64,000 nucleotides of DNA from Topomyia yanbarensis (lineage: Eukaryota > Arthropoda > Insecta > Diptera > Culicidae), in assembly GCF_030247195.1 (NCBI RefSeq), contig NC_080672.1, positions 96,916,113-96,980,112 on the forward strand, in the 5' to 3' direction. Below, piece by piece: positions 1 through 10,564 of this stretch. How positions within the stretch are numbered: the stretch's first letter is position 1; every line of letters begins with the position of its first letter. The notes under the pieces are model-generated. The model was not told where the DNA came from. It did not search any database and saw only the letters and a program-made list of their open reading frames with translations. Position numbers and translations under genes: made by a program.

Positions 1-660
1 ATTTTACAGATTGGATAAACAGAACAAAAGAGATGACTCAACAGAATTCATAATTCGAATAAAATAAAGAAACTAAATAATATGAATGAAAAATGGAAAA
101 AACGAATAAAACGAGCAAAATGAAAAAAACGAGCAAAATGAATTAAATGAATAATATTAATACAAAATAAAACAAAATATAAATTATAAATAAATCAAGA
201 ATATCAATAAAATGAATAGACAATGTATGAAACTAAAAATGAGTAAAACGAAGGAAAAAAGAAAGAGAATAATATTAATTAAATGATTAACATGAAACAT
301 TAAACAATATCAAAAAACTAATAAAATTTATAGAATGAATAAAGTTGTGTCAAATTAAAAATTTGGATGAAATGATTAAAAGGAATGAGTGAAAAATATT
401 TGTGAGAATTTTACTAAATAACGTGAACGGGAAAATAAGTTAAAAGTATGAAACGAATAATCAGAATGAATTTTGAATACAATAGATGAAATGAATAAAA
501 TGAACTCAAATGAACAAAATGAATAAAAAGAATATTGAATGGAATAAATGATTAAAACGAAACGATCATATATTGAAAATCAGTCCAATATACGAAAGGG
601 ATAAAATAAGCAAAACGAATAAAATTCGTGGTATTAATAAATTGAAATAATAAGTGTAGG
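1..660. repeat. AT-rich degenerate short tandem repeat
   Basis: The stretch is built from loosely repeated decamers such as AAAATGAATA and AACGAATAAA. It has no open frame of note and no recognisable transposon ends. It resembles the extended A/T-rich tails seen next to the SINE fragments elsewhere in the window, but no SINE body is visible here. Confidence 0.7.
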
Positions 661-1108
661 GGGAACTGGGCTTAATTCGGACCTAGTAAGGGTTTATGAG
701 CTATAGAACTGGAACGTGTCAACCGATACATAAATAAATATTTTTCGGTAAAAGGTCCGAATTGGACCAACCCATCTTCTTTTATGCACACCACGATCAA
801 ACAAAAACAGTTGATAGTCTCGTCCAAAACAAGATATTAAATAAAAGATATTGTCTGGCAGATCCAAAATCACCATAATGCACTTGATTTAATTAATTGT
901 TGTTGCTAACCAAAATATTGTTTTCCGGCTCACACATTTTTTTCAAAAAAAAGCGCTCCGAAGCAACATTCGCCCCTTGCTCACGTACACAAAAACTGAG
1001 AACTGCAAAATTTTGTGAGAAAGAACAGAGCTACATGACAGCAATGAATATCATTACACGCTTTTCATAATATTACCATAGCTGAGAAACAGCTAGGGGT
1101 CCGAACTA
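661..1108. other. non-coding, nothing recognised
   Basis: Unique-looking sequence of mixed composition. No coding frame, RNA gene or terminal repeat could be supported. Confidence 0.5.
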
Positions 1109-1366
1109 AAATTAATATAATTAATAAAAATTTCAAAATTAATGAAAATAATGAAATAAATAAAATTAATTAGATTAATCAAATAAATAAAATTATTTAG
1201 ATTAATAAAATTAATATAATAATAAAATTAATAAAATTATTAAAATTAAACAAATTAACAAAATTATTAAAACTAATAAAATTAATAAAATAATAATAAT
1301 AACAATTAAATTAATTAAATTAATAAAACAAAAGAAATAATATAATAAAACTAATAAACTATTTTT
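1109..1366. repeat. AT-rich ATTAATAAA repeat, left copy
   Basis: Simple-sequence DNA made of ATTAATAAAATT variants. Its last 60 or so bases, ending in CTAATAAACTATTTTT, recur almost exactly at 2596-2658 on the other side of the element at 1367-2393. The two flanks therefore form a long direct repeat. Confidence 0.8.
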
Positions 1367-2393
1367 GCCTTTCTCATATAGAAAGGTTATGCAATCACTC
1401 TGAAAAACGTCAATCTAATCCCGGCCCGGAGGGCCGGGTGTCATATCCCATTCGACTCATGTATGTGTGTGTGTGTGTATGTATGTGCGTATGTGTCAAA
1501 TAATGTAACTCATTTTTCCCAGAGATGGCTGGACCGATTTGCCCAAATTTAGTCTCAAATGAAAGGTGCAACCTTCCCATAGGCTGCTATTGAATTTTGG
1601 ATCGATCGGAATTCCGGTTCCGGGTTTCAAAGTGCGGCCACACAGAAATTTCTCATATAAACTATAGGAAAAATTAAAAATAGAATTTTTATTTTTGATG
1701 CTAAATGTGTTCAAGGTGCATGAAACGTCGAGATTTGATGCAAACTCGAAAAAAAAATTTGACGACGATTCACTTTTCTGGATTTTGGCACATTTTTGTC
1801 TTTCTCATATAGAAAGGTTATGCAATCACTCTGAAAAACGTCAACCTAATCCCGGCCAAATTTTTTTTTCGACTCGCATAGGGTTTCTGGATTTTAACAG
1901 GGGCGTAGTTGATGGTTTACGGAGAGGGGTTACACCCCCCTCTACTGTTCGCGCCCCTCCTTTAAAAATCTCCTTAAATCACCCCTCAGACCACCACCCC
2001 ATCCAGCCCTCATACCCCTCCCTTTCAACCCCATCATTTTTAAACCACCACTATATCACAAAGCATACCAATTTAAGCTGGGGAGTCGTTCGTTCATGGG
2101 ACTTTCGCCCTCTTCACATACCCACCCCCGCATGACAAAATGAGTTAGCAAGCAGATAACATGGATCTAATGCTGATTAGGCTAATGGAGTATGATATTT
2201 TTTTGGTTCAAGTGTTTCACCGTCGACAAGTAGCTCATCAAGTTGGTGGCTGGCATGCCATTGTGTATAAGTGCAAAGTGTACTAAGAATGTAATGGACA
2301 TTTCCACAATTATGTTGAACATAAAAAGCCTCCGTGCCATAGTTTAGAGAAATGAGAAAGGCACAATTGCACCGCTAGGTGGATTAAAAAAGG
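1367..2393 (+). mobile_element. GCCTTTCTCAT repeat element, copy A
   Basis: The element starts GCCTTTCTCATATAGAAAGG and ends near ATGAGAAAGGCACAATTGCA, so its ends are inverted (GCCTTTCTCAT against ATGAGAAAGGC). A second copy at 19167-20295 matches over almost the whole length. That includes a TG-rich microsatellite, the segment beginning CAGAGATGGCTGGACCGATT, and an internal second start at about 1795. It has no plausible protein. The copy is non-autonomous and of unknown superfamily. I recognise it only as a frequent mosquito-type repeat. Confidence 0.75.
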
Positions 2394-2658
2394 TTTTTTT
2401 AACAAAATTGTTAAAATTAATAAAATAATAATATTAATAAATTTAATAAAATTAATTAAGTTTATAAAATAATAAAATTAATGAAATTAATAAAATTAAT
2501 ATAATAATAAAATTATTAAAATTAAAAAAATTAACAAAATTATTAAAACTAATAAAATTAATAAAACTAATATAATTAATAAAATAATAATAACAATAAA
2601 ATTAATTAAATTAATAAAACAAAAGAAATAATATAATAAAACTAATAAACTATTTTTC
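2394..2658. repeat. AT-rich ATTAATAAA repeat, right copy
   Basis: Same composition and order of variants as 1190-1366. It leads directly into the SINE 3' region at 2659, so it may be the expanded 3' tail of that minus-strand SINE. Confidence 0.75.
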
Positions 2659-2740
2659 ATTTTGATAATAGAGGTTTTAACCTTAGGGTCATTTGCCTCT
2701 TTTCGGGTTAGAGAAATCTCTTTTGGAAAAATCTCTAACC
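2659..2740 (-). mobile_element. Feilai-like SINE, 3' fragment
   Basis: The sequence GAGGTTTTAACCTTAGGGTC followed by GAGAAATCTCTTTTGGAAAA and TCTCTAACC matches the tRNA-unrelated 3' body of the fuller SINE at 20296-20460. The tRNA-like head is missing. The AT-rich tract at 2394-2658 sits where the SINE tail would be. Confidence 0.6.
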
Positions 2741-3017
2741 AGAGCTTAAAAAAATGACATCCCTGCGTGAACTTGAAAGAAAACGAAATTCAATTCATGC
2801 CCGCTGCGATGAATGAAATTTTTGGTTCGTTTCCCTCGTTCTCTCGATGCAGCGCATTCAGGTTCGGACATGTCCGGTTTCAGAAGCAAAGTGAATTTTG
2901 TTTCTATGCTAGCTCTGAGAGGGATTATTGAGCAAAAGTGCACCAGATATAGATTACGCAATTAACTTATGTTCGAACATGTAGAAGATGCTAACGTTTG
3001 CCTTCAAACTGTCGATA
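2741..3017. other. non-coding, nothing recognised
   Basis: Mixed-composition sequence between a SINE fragment and a MITE. The minus-strand frame here has no recognisable domain. Confidence 0.5.
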
Positions 3018-3019
3018 TA

Positions 3020-3847
3020 GGGGAAGATGGGGTAAAACGCACCCCCTAAGGAAATAAGATCGTAACTCAGCTATAGAACATCAATTGGGAGAATTTAATT
3101 AATGATATCGTCTACCCAACATATTCCTCTGTAATCGCAATCATAACGCTTTGTAGAGTATTCAAAAACATGAAAAATATTCAATTTTTCAAAATCATTG
3201 AAAATTACCTTTTCAAAAATAAGCGGGGCAAAACGCACCTGTGCGGGGGCAACATGCACCACAACAATGGGGCATAATGCACTACAACAACGGGGCAGAA
3301 TGCACCGGAACAACGGGGCATAATGCTCAGTGAACAAGCAAGTAGTTTTGTTTTCTGACGGGATTTCACAAAAGTGTGCCATTAAATAGCCTTAGGTTAT
3401 GCAATTAGCATGTTTTCAGAACGATTTTTCTGTTTTCGATTGAAAAACCAACAAAATCAAAGAAGAGGGCATTTTGCCCCCGATGGAGCAGAGATATAAA
3501 TTTAGCTAAAAGTTCATTATTTAGCATATTTTTCATAGGTAGTGCGATAGAATAATGAACAATGGTATAAACAGAACTGGAATGCTCTGATATAATAGTA
3601 AAACAGCATTTATAAAAGCAGAAAATTCTTGTTGCCCGAGCCACAATAATTACATGAGAAGACCACGTTATTGTTTTTTGTTTATTTCTCGAGTTGCTAT
3701 TGATGTACGGTTATCAAACTTTGACAGTGTATGTTTAATATGTCGGACTTCCGACTGGTGTTACCCTTTTCTAGAAATTTTCAGCTATTTTCGATATAGG
3801 CAAGGGGTGCATTTTGCCCCGGGGGTGCGTTTTACCCCATCTTACCC
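3020..3847. mobile_element. MITE with GGGGTAAAACGCACCCCC ends
   Basis: The left end reads GGGGAAGATGGGGTAAAACG followed by CACCCCC. The right end is its near-perfect inverse, finishing TTTTACCCCATCTTACCC. TA lies outside both ends (3018-3019 and 3848-3849), as for Tc1/mariner-type targets. About 3222-3330 holds direct repeats of a related core, GGGGCATAATGCACC and variants. There is no transposase frame, so it is non-autonomous. Confidence 0.8.
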
Positions 3848-4151
3848 TAATAACAAATGACTTGGTTGGTGAATGAATTTATATTTCCTCTACACTGCAG
3901 CATTCGATTCTGCATGAAATTTCCGTCAGTTGGAAAGGGAATGAATGAGGGAGGCGTTGAATCTGAATGTCGGTTTCGGTAAATGCAAGCAGAAATAGGT
4001 AACTGATTTTTAAACTTCGTAGCACTGTCTTTAACCCTATGTGCGGGGTTGGGGATACCCAAGTAACCAATAAGCATTATAACGTAGCATAATATCTGCT
4101 TTAGATCCACATATAAAGCTGTCCTAAAAAGCCGTGAAGCCCTAAATACTT

Positions 4152-5434
4152 TTTTTTTTAATTCGTTTATTTGACACGGCTCAATGCGTTAGCTTAGAGG
4201 AGCCATGGGTCTTTTATATATGTACGATATGCAAAAAATTAAAATAAACAATACATTTTATTTTGAGCCTGTAAGATCCCGTGCGCGCAACTTACTATTG
4301 CGAGCAGAGATCTTTTTTCGCGTCGGAAAGATGTTCCTTCTTTCGTCAACTTCAGGGTTATCCACGTCTCTCTTGTTGTCGTTTACGCCCGTATCATCAT
4401 CTTGATTACTGCCTTGATACTCGCGATCAGATGTTCTTCCTGGCTTCTTGCCCTTATGGGTCACGAATGTGAACGCTCCATCCTTGGTGGTAGCTTCTTC
4501 ACTGGTGGTATTAGTTGTTACGTTCGAATTACTTAACGCAGCGTTTGCAGTTGTCATTATTGCCTTAACTGCAGCCACAAATTTGGCAACCGATTGTGGT
4601 TCAGGTAAAGATATTGGGGCTTGGGTGTTGGCATTTTTTTCAGCAACTGAGCTTTCCTTAGCAGTTTCTGGGCAGGGTTGTCCATAGTGCGCCGTTTGTT
4701 CACAGAATTGGCACGTTTTAGTTTGTCCTTGATATGTACAAAGAGTTCGCTGTGTAATGGTCTCACCCCCTTCTGTTTTGTACTGCAGGGTAAGGTAAGA
4801 GGGAATGGGTTGGTCTACCCGCATTCTCACCACAAAGACACCATTTGAAATACCTGGGAAGTAGTTTCTCCATGTGTCCTCCGTAATAGATTCCACTGCT
4901 CCGAAATACGACATAAATCTTTTAATTGCCACTTTGCAAGTAAGTGGAGATAAATCGTGTAATTCAACTTCTATATTTCCATTATCCATGTATATAGGGA
5001 TCTTGATTTCAGCGTTGTCACAAACAAGCACGTGTTTTAAGTTGTTCTGCGAAATGAATCTTTTCGCCTGGGCGAATTTGTTGAAGGTTATCAGCACCGC
5101 ATGCCTGACGTGCTCAAGCTGTATGGAGGTGACTTCCGAAAACCGCAGCTGCATTTTCACCTTCAGCAGATGTTCCACATCACGAATACTTGGTCTTATG
5201 CGAAAAGACCTGAAATCAATGGCCACTGTGTTAGGCCGAATAATCACGTTTTGTTGATGAGACTCAGTCATCATGATAGGTCCCGCAAGAATAAAATTAA
5301 CGGAATCCTTTGTTCTTCAGACAATGCATACAAGTAACTGTTTTTTTTTCGTTCGCTTTGCACTGGCTCGGATAGAAGCAGGAGCACACTGAGTATCGTG
5401 ACCGATGTGTTTGATGGTTGCAAATAGACTGAAA
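4152..5434 (-). mobile_element. gag-only non-LTR retroelement, copy 1
   Basis: Read on the minus strand, the unit has a leader of about 160 bases, one gag-like ORF, a short 3' UTR with a GGCTC...GAGCC stem, the end TGTCAAATAAACG, and an A-rich tail. It is flanked by a perfect 12 bp direct repeat CCCTAAATACTT (4140-4151 and 5435-5446), which is the expected mark of target-primed insertion. It contains no endonuclease or reverse transcriptase. Its insertion site is inside the MITE at 4058-6241. Confidence 0.85.
4258..5274 (-). CDS. intact gag-like ORF1 protein, CCHC zinc knuckle
   Basis: This is an uninterrupted 338-residue frame. It begins MMTESHQQNVI; the second Met is an equally good start. 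Residues about 10-190 form two segments resembling the RRM-like halves of LINE ORF1/gag proteins, with the landmark VVRMRVDQPIPSYLTL near residue 150. A single knuckle follows (CQFCEQTAHYGQPC, pattern C-x2-C-x4-H-x4-C). The rest is a low-complexity Ala/Thr/Asn and Asp-rich tail ending in basic residues. Such proteins bind element RNA and nucleic acid in the cytoplasm before retrotransposition; that role is inferred from family. Four related but damaged copies occur in the window (21810, 24440, 27600 and 39416). No ORF2 lies downstream in this or the second bounded copy. The intact frame suggests this copy is young. Confidence 0.8.
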   Translation of the reverse strand: MMTESHQQNVIIRPNTVAIDFRSFRIRPSIRDVEHLLKVKMQLRFSEVTSIQLEHVRHAVLITFNKFAQAKRFISQNNLKHVLVCDNAEIKIPIYMDNGNIEVELHDLSPLTCKVAIKRFMSYFGAVESITEDTWRNYFPGISNGVFVVRMRVDQPIPSYLTLQYKTEGGETITQRTLCTYQGQTKTCQFCEQTAHYGQPCPETAKESSVAEKNANTQAPISLPEPQSVAKFVAAVKAIMTTANAALSNSNVTTNTTSEEATTKDGAFTFVTHKGKKPGRTSDREYQGSNQDDDTGVNDNKRDVDNPEVDERRNIFPTRKKISARNSKLRARDLTGSK

Positions 5435-6301
5435 CCCTAAATACTTATATAATGCTGATATTATGCCAGAAAAGGCGAAATATAGTGCTATTACTGTGCA
5501 GAGATTGACAGCTCGTTTCTGCAGTACTAATGCTATTATATAGCAAAAGCGTACAAATGTCAAATTTGAAAGCCTTATATTGGCACTACTAATGCTGTTA
5601 AAAAGCTTCATTAGGTTGTCATTGTCCGCCATGGTTTTAAAACCATTTCTTATGTTTCCTTTCGGTATGATGAGCAAAAAGGAAAAATTTTAAAATAAAA
5701 TATTCTGTTTAAAACCGTAATTGACTCTGTTCTAATGCATTGTAATGAATATCCTTCATGGGTTTTCGTTCTCACATGATATGAATGTTTACGAAAATTA
5801 CCTTTAGTAAGAGTCTCGAACTGAGGTACCTTGCCTCGTCCTTCACGGTAAGTGCGCTGCGTTTGCTTCCTGGACTATATTGCATATGTTCGATTGAAAT
5901 GAAATATGCCGAATATAATCTTCAAGAAGAGTTGCATAACAAATAAACCCACAGCATTACAATAGCATTATATCAGCTTTTTATTTGCTCTATAATGGCA
6001 TTAAATGCACTTGTAAAGCTTACATGCTTTAAAGATCCTTGAAGCATGTACGCGTTATATCAGCTTTATATACGCATATAGAGCAAGCTGTAATGCTATA
6101 TGTCGGTTGTGCAGTTATGCATTATTGATGCTAATATAGAGCTTTAATGCGTTGTTAATGCTGTAATGGAGTTTCAATGCAACATTAGTGCAAATGTATA
6201 GCCAATATAGTGCAATGGCTTAATGCTTATGGTTACTTGGGTAGAACTCAGGTGAGCTGCGTACTAGACAATTGATTTACCAACTACGCTATGACCTTCC
6301 C

Positions 6302-6540
6302 CAATAAATAAATAAAATTAATAAAATTATAAATATTAATTAAAATTAAAAAAATTAACAAAATTAATAAAATTAATAAAATTAATAAAATTAATAAAAT
6401 TAATAAAAATAAAAAGGTAAAAAAATTAATTAGGGGCCGTCCATATACCACGTGGACAAAAAACCTTCATTTTTGACCCCCTCCACGGACAAGCGTTTAC
6501 AATTTCTGAACCCCTACCCCCTTCCTAAGATGTCGACGTG
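6302..6540. repeat. AT-rich tail and GGGGCCGTCCAT-type fragment
   Basis: 6302-6425 is (AATTAATAAA)n-like sequence next to the SINE head, probably simple-repeat expansion. 6432-6540 begins AGGGGCCGTCCATATACCAC, a widespread insect repeat-end motif, and closes with a weakly inverted GTCGACGTGGAC. I cannot assign it to a superfamily. Confidence 0.5.
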
Positions 6541-7191
6541 GACTTAACAAAAGTAATAAAATTGAATAGTTGAAAAATTTGACAAATCTACGAGAATCCA
6601 CTTGATTACGTTTAGATTAAAAGAATCTAATTTCCCGAGAAAAGTCAAACATTTGAATTAAAGCAACTAGAAATCATATTTTTATTTCAGCAACAAATTG
6701 AAATCTTATATGAATTTCAGTTCTTGTTTTATTTTCAAAAAATGACATGAAATTTTGATCTCATTTGGCTATCATTAAATACGTTGCGTTTCTTAGAAGA
6801 TTTTTGTTTCAATTGTATTTCTCCGTCACAACATTAAATAGAATACTTATTTCGTTAACAACAAGATATTTCAAAATTTCAAAGAGTTTTCAATTTGATC
6901 ACAATTCTGACAGAAATAGTTTTCCATTTGATGGCATGGCCAAATTTTCTGCTTTCGATTTTCATATTTTAACCATTAAAAGGACAAAACCCAAAACTCC
7001 AAACTTCGGACAGCTTCCATTTTTATTCGGAGTCCAATAATTTTATATTCTGTTTGGTTTCGGGGAAGGGGGCGTGCCGTTTGGGCCCTATGGTTGACTG
7101 CGTCTTTATAGTACCGCCAAGTTTCCCCGAATTCGTCAGTCAACATGCCCCAATTAAAAAAAGGATATAAAGCATTACTTTCGATTATGGA
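6541..7191. other. non-coding, nothing recognised
   Basis: AT-rich sequence with a more GC-rich patch at 7060-7150. The overlapping frames on both strands have no domain I recognise. Confidence 0.45.
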
Positions 7192-7193
7192 TA

Positions 7194-9216
7194 TGGTCAA
7201 GGCTTCTGTCTGTCACGTTACATTTTTACGCATATTTCATAAGAAAAGTCAGCAAAAACAAAAAAAAAACACAGATTCTATCACAACTGCACATTATTCA
7301 GGTCACTAAACAGCACGTTTTTTCTACAGAAAGTTTTTTTCTATCATGAACCGTTTTCACTTTATTGTCATTTTGATACGTCTGTCACGTTACAAAATTT
7401 TCGCAGTTAGTTTGGAGGTTGCCCGACTAAATTGAAAAAGTCTGTTCCGTTGGCCCCCAAATTTGAATGAACACAGTTTTAAGTTGAAGATTGGACAATA
7501 AGAAAGAGTTTGAAATATAGTTTTCCTGAAGAAAAACTTTGTTTTCGATTTTATGGAGTATTCTCAATGATCTGTCACGTTACAACCAGAATCTGTCACG
7601 TTACAGCTCTGCATTTTTATTGAAGCAGGGATATCAAGACAGTCGTACACAAATCATTCTTGATCTAAGAACTGAGTATTAACGGGAAATTTCATGTTTA
7701 TTTTGAAAAACATATTGGTTTTGATGAACAAACGTGGATAACTTTTGAAAAGGTCGTCATTTCTCGAAGTGATATATTGTCGAAAGAAAATCCAAAATAA
7801 CTTGAAAACATCTGCATTTTGAAGAACAATTTTTCACGACCATTTTGAATTGAAAAACTATTTTGAAATACATTCTAAACTAAATTATATAAAGAAAAAA
7901 AAAATTAAACAAAATTAAAAATTAAAAGAATTTTTGAAATATGTTTAAACTTTTTATTGTTTATTTTACAATGCAATTATATTTTAAACTTTGCAATTAA
8001 ATTTTAAACGTTTGATGTTTTTTTTGCGTTTGGTATATGTGATTAATTCATTAAAAGATATTTTTGTTGAAAAACAATCAAAATATTTCGGTAAATTTTT
8101 CTTAAAAAAATTTTGCTTCGAAATGATATTTAGTATTAATATTGTATAAGAAAATTATATTTATGACTGGCAAATACTAAGAAATTTAGAAGAATACTTG
8201 AAGTTAATAATTCTTTCTTACTAATAACTTCCTAATAGTGCAATTACAGTTTCTTCAATTTTTAGGCTTTCGTTAACAAAAAAATCATTGTTTTTCTGTA
8301 ATTGTATTTTTATTTTTCTGTTTTTTTAACAATGTATTTGTATTTTTAACATTTTTGTAGTAGTTTTAAACAATTTTTTTTAATTTCACCAAAAAATATT
8401 AACACAGAAGAATTAATTCCCTAGAACTCGCTTCCATATAGTTTTGCTGCACAAGTGGCGATTTTCGAACAATATATTTTGAAAGTAGTGCATTCAAGAT
8501 ATCACCCGCCCTTTTTAAATATTACTCTTGGATAAAAATTGTTTGTTTAATATTGCAAAATACTTAGTCTCTCTTATAGATGAAACGTAAAAGGTTTCAT
8601 CGGAATCAAAGATGGTCACCACTCTTGACGTAATTGAATCAAAATTATTGGAATTGCTTTGCAGCAGAAAACATCTGTCACGTTACAAAAGATCAACCGT
8701 GTTTTCTTAAAAATGAATAAAACTTTAAGGTTTTCACAATACAGTTTCAAAAAGTAGACTCAAAATAGTAAGAAAAAATGCAGGTTAGACATTGTATGCA
8801 AGCTGTTGGTGTGGTCCACAACAACTTTTTCGAATTTTTGATCTGTCACGTTACAAGTTATTTGGTATCCAATACTTTACAACTGAAAATAAGCAATAAT
8901 CCATATTCATCTCAATTTTTCAAGCAATATCATCAAATTTAAATTAGACTACCTTGGAAAAATGTGGTTCCAGGCAAAAAGTTGAAAATATGGATTTTGT
9001 TTACCTTTTTATCTCATTGCGGTCTTTTAGTCATTTTCAGGTCATGCAAGTAGCATCAACAAACTTTTATAAATGACAGACTTGAAATTTTTTTCTGGGA
9101 TCACCATTCATATTTTTTAATATTAGAGGTTATATACATACGGAAAACAAACAGTTTGACGAAAAATTTGATAAAAAAAATTTCGCCTGTGGTTGCCATT
9201 TTCGGAGCCTTGACCA
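7194..9216. mobile_element. 2 kb TIR element with internal TCTGTCACGTTACA repeats
   Basis: The left end TATGGTCAAGGCTTC (from 7192) is mirrored at the right end by GGAGCCTTGACCATA (to 9218). Counting the outer TA as target, the element is 7194-9216 with short TIRs TGGTCAAGGCT. It is AT-rich, has no ORF above about 60 codons, and carries six exact direct copies of TCTGTCACGTTACA. It is probably a non-autonomous DNA element. The TIR is short, so the boundaries are an inference. Confidence 0.55.
7209..8855 (+). repeat. six dispersed direct copies of TCTGTCACGTTACA
   Basis: Exact 14-mers lie at 7209, 7381, 7571, 7592, 8673 and 8842, all in the same orientation. Four are clustered in the left 400 bases and two are about 170 bases apart toward the right. 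Chance recurrence of an exact 14-mer six times in 1.65 kb is negligible, so these are either repeated binding sites or footprints of an ancient repeat unit. Confidence 0.9.
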
Positions 9217-9218
9217 TA

Positions 9219-10564
9219 AGTGAAATATTCTATGGAGACTCACGCACAATCGAAAAATATAATCATTCGGGGAATAGATTGAAAATCACCTTAAATAACA
9301 CTAAATGTTTAAAAATAAGGAAATTTACATAGTGTGCTCGAGAACACAATATCGCCCACAACTTCTGCAAAACAAAATGTTTTGCAACAAAAACACAACG
9401 CGTTTCACTTTAGGTAAACAACGAGAGGCAGCGCTATATGTCTAATAAAAATAGAGAAAGGAGGATTCCGCCAACGTACCCTAATCGCCAATTATTCTAA
9501 CCTCCCCTATTCAAAATGACACATAATCAATGAAATCGCATGACTTTCAAGATAGCACAATTTTTATAACTCCGATTGTATCAATTTAACTAGGCTCAAA
9601 ACACGGTACGACTAGTGTGTTTACTTCATTATTAGTTACATGCGCTTCAATGTTTGATAAGAAAAGAGAGAACTCCGCATCACGAGCTCTGAGATGCGTG
9701 GAACGTGAGTGAATCAATTCGGCGGGAGTATTGACACTCATAGTACACGCAGAAAAAAATCAGTAAAAATAAACAAATTTTGGTTTTAAATAACAATTTT
9801 ACCGTTTGATATAGTGATAAACAAGATTCAGATTTGATTCAATCAATACTGCTGGTTAAAATTAACAGCAAATTCATTTGTTGACTTTTCAATAGTTTCA
9901 ACAAATATTTCGTTTGAAACAATAACATCATGATAAGTTTAACCGAACAAACAAGTTCGAAGAAACAAAAAAAAATCTTTAGTATTAACCAAAGCAGAAA
10001 ACAACTCAAAATCAGTTGAAATCAAACTAAGATTCTGTTGGTTTTTAACAAAAAGATCAGTTAGATCTAACAAATTTTATTAAGTTTCAATAATGTTTTT
10101 ATTTAAAATGCAAGCCGAAGTATTAGTTGAACTAAACCAAACACATGCTTTCGAGAAACGCCAATTTCAGTTTAAAACAGTCATTTGTCTAGTTTTAAAT
10201 TCAACTAAACGTTTTGTTGTTTCAAAAAGGGTTGATTCTTTTGCGTGTAATAGACTCGGGGATGTAAAAACCACAAAACTGGCAACTAGAAGAACAAGTG
10301 CTCGACTGTATTCGATCATCTGCTTCTATCAAAATTACTTTTCAAGATGATTAATATATGAATCAACAGAGAAGTTATTCGTTTGATACTGAGCAACAAA
10401 ACATAATGAAAAGAACTAAAATAATTCAAATGTCTTCAAAAACACAAAGTTGATGAAAAATAGCATAGGTAAAATTCTTTTTATGCAATTAAGTAGAACA
10501 CAATTAACGTCTTTCTAAATAACATTGTGAAATACAAATACGAACATGAAAACTGAAACCTACT
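9219..10564. other. non-coding, AT-rich
   Basis: No gene is supported. From about 9745 the sequence (CACGCAGAAAAAAATCAG and then many AACAAATTT/GTTTAA words) looks like the body of an old AT-rich MITE whose far end I could not locate. The plus-strand frame at 10093-10350 has no recognisable domain. Confidence 0.4.

Larger units (their letters stand above)
4058..6241. mobile_element. TA-flanked MITE, TIR CCCAAGTAACCATAAGCATT
   Basis: The left end reads CCCAAGTAACCAATAAGCAT and the right end reads its inverse, AATGCTTATGGTTACTTGGG. TA is duplicated at 4056-4057 and 6242-6243. The interior is AT-rich with many GCTTTAATGC/ATAATGC words and no transposase. About 890 bases remain once the gag-only element at 4152-5434 and one target duplication are subtracted. 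Confidence 0.8.
4032..6301 (-). mobile_element. Feilai-like SINE split by a MITE
   Basis: Positions 4032-4057 (TAACCCTATGTGCGGGGTTG and on) and 6244-6301 (GAACTCAGGTGAGCTGCGTA to CTACGCTATGACC) are the two halves of a tRNA-like SINE head. Joined, they align with the intact head at 20365-20455. Box-A-like (GCGTAGTTGGTAAATC) and box-B-like (GGTGAGTTC region, degraded) elements lie on the minus strand. The interruption is the TA-flanked MITE at 4058-6241. Confidence 0.65.

Noticed and set aside
4281..5257. Several plus-strand frames of 60-130 codons opposite the gag ORF.
   Set aside because: They overlap the intact minus-strand gag frame and have no recognisable motifs.
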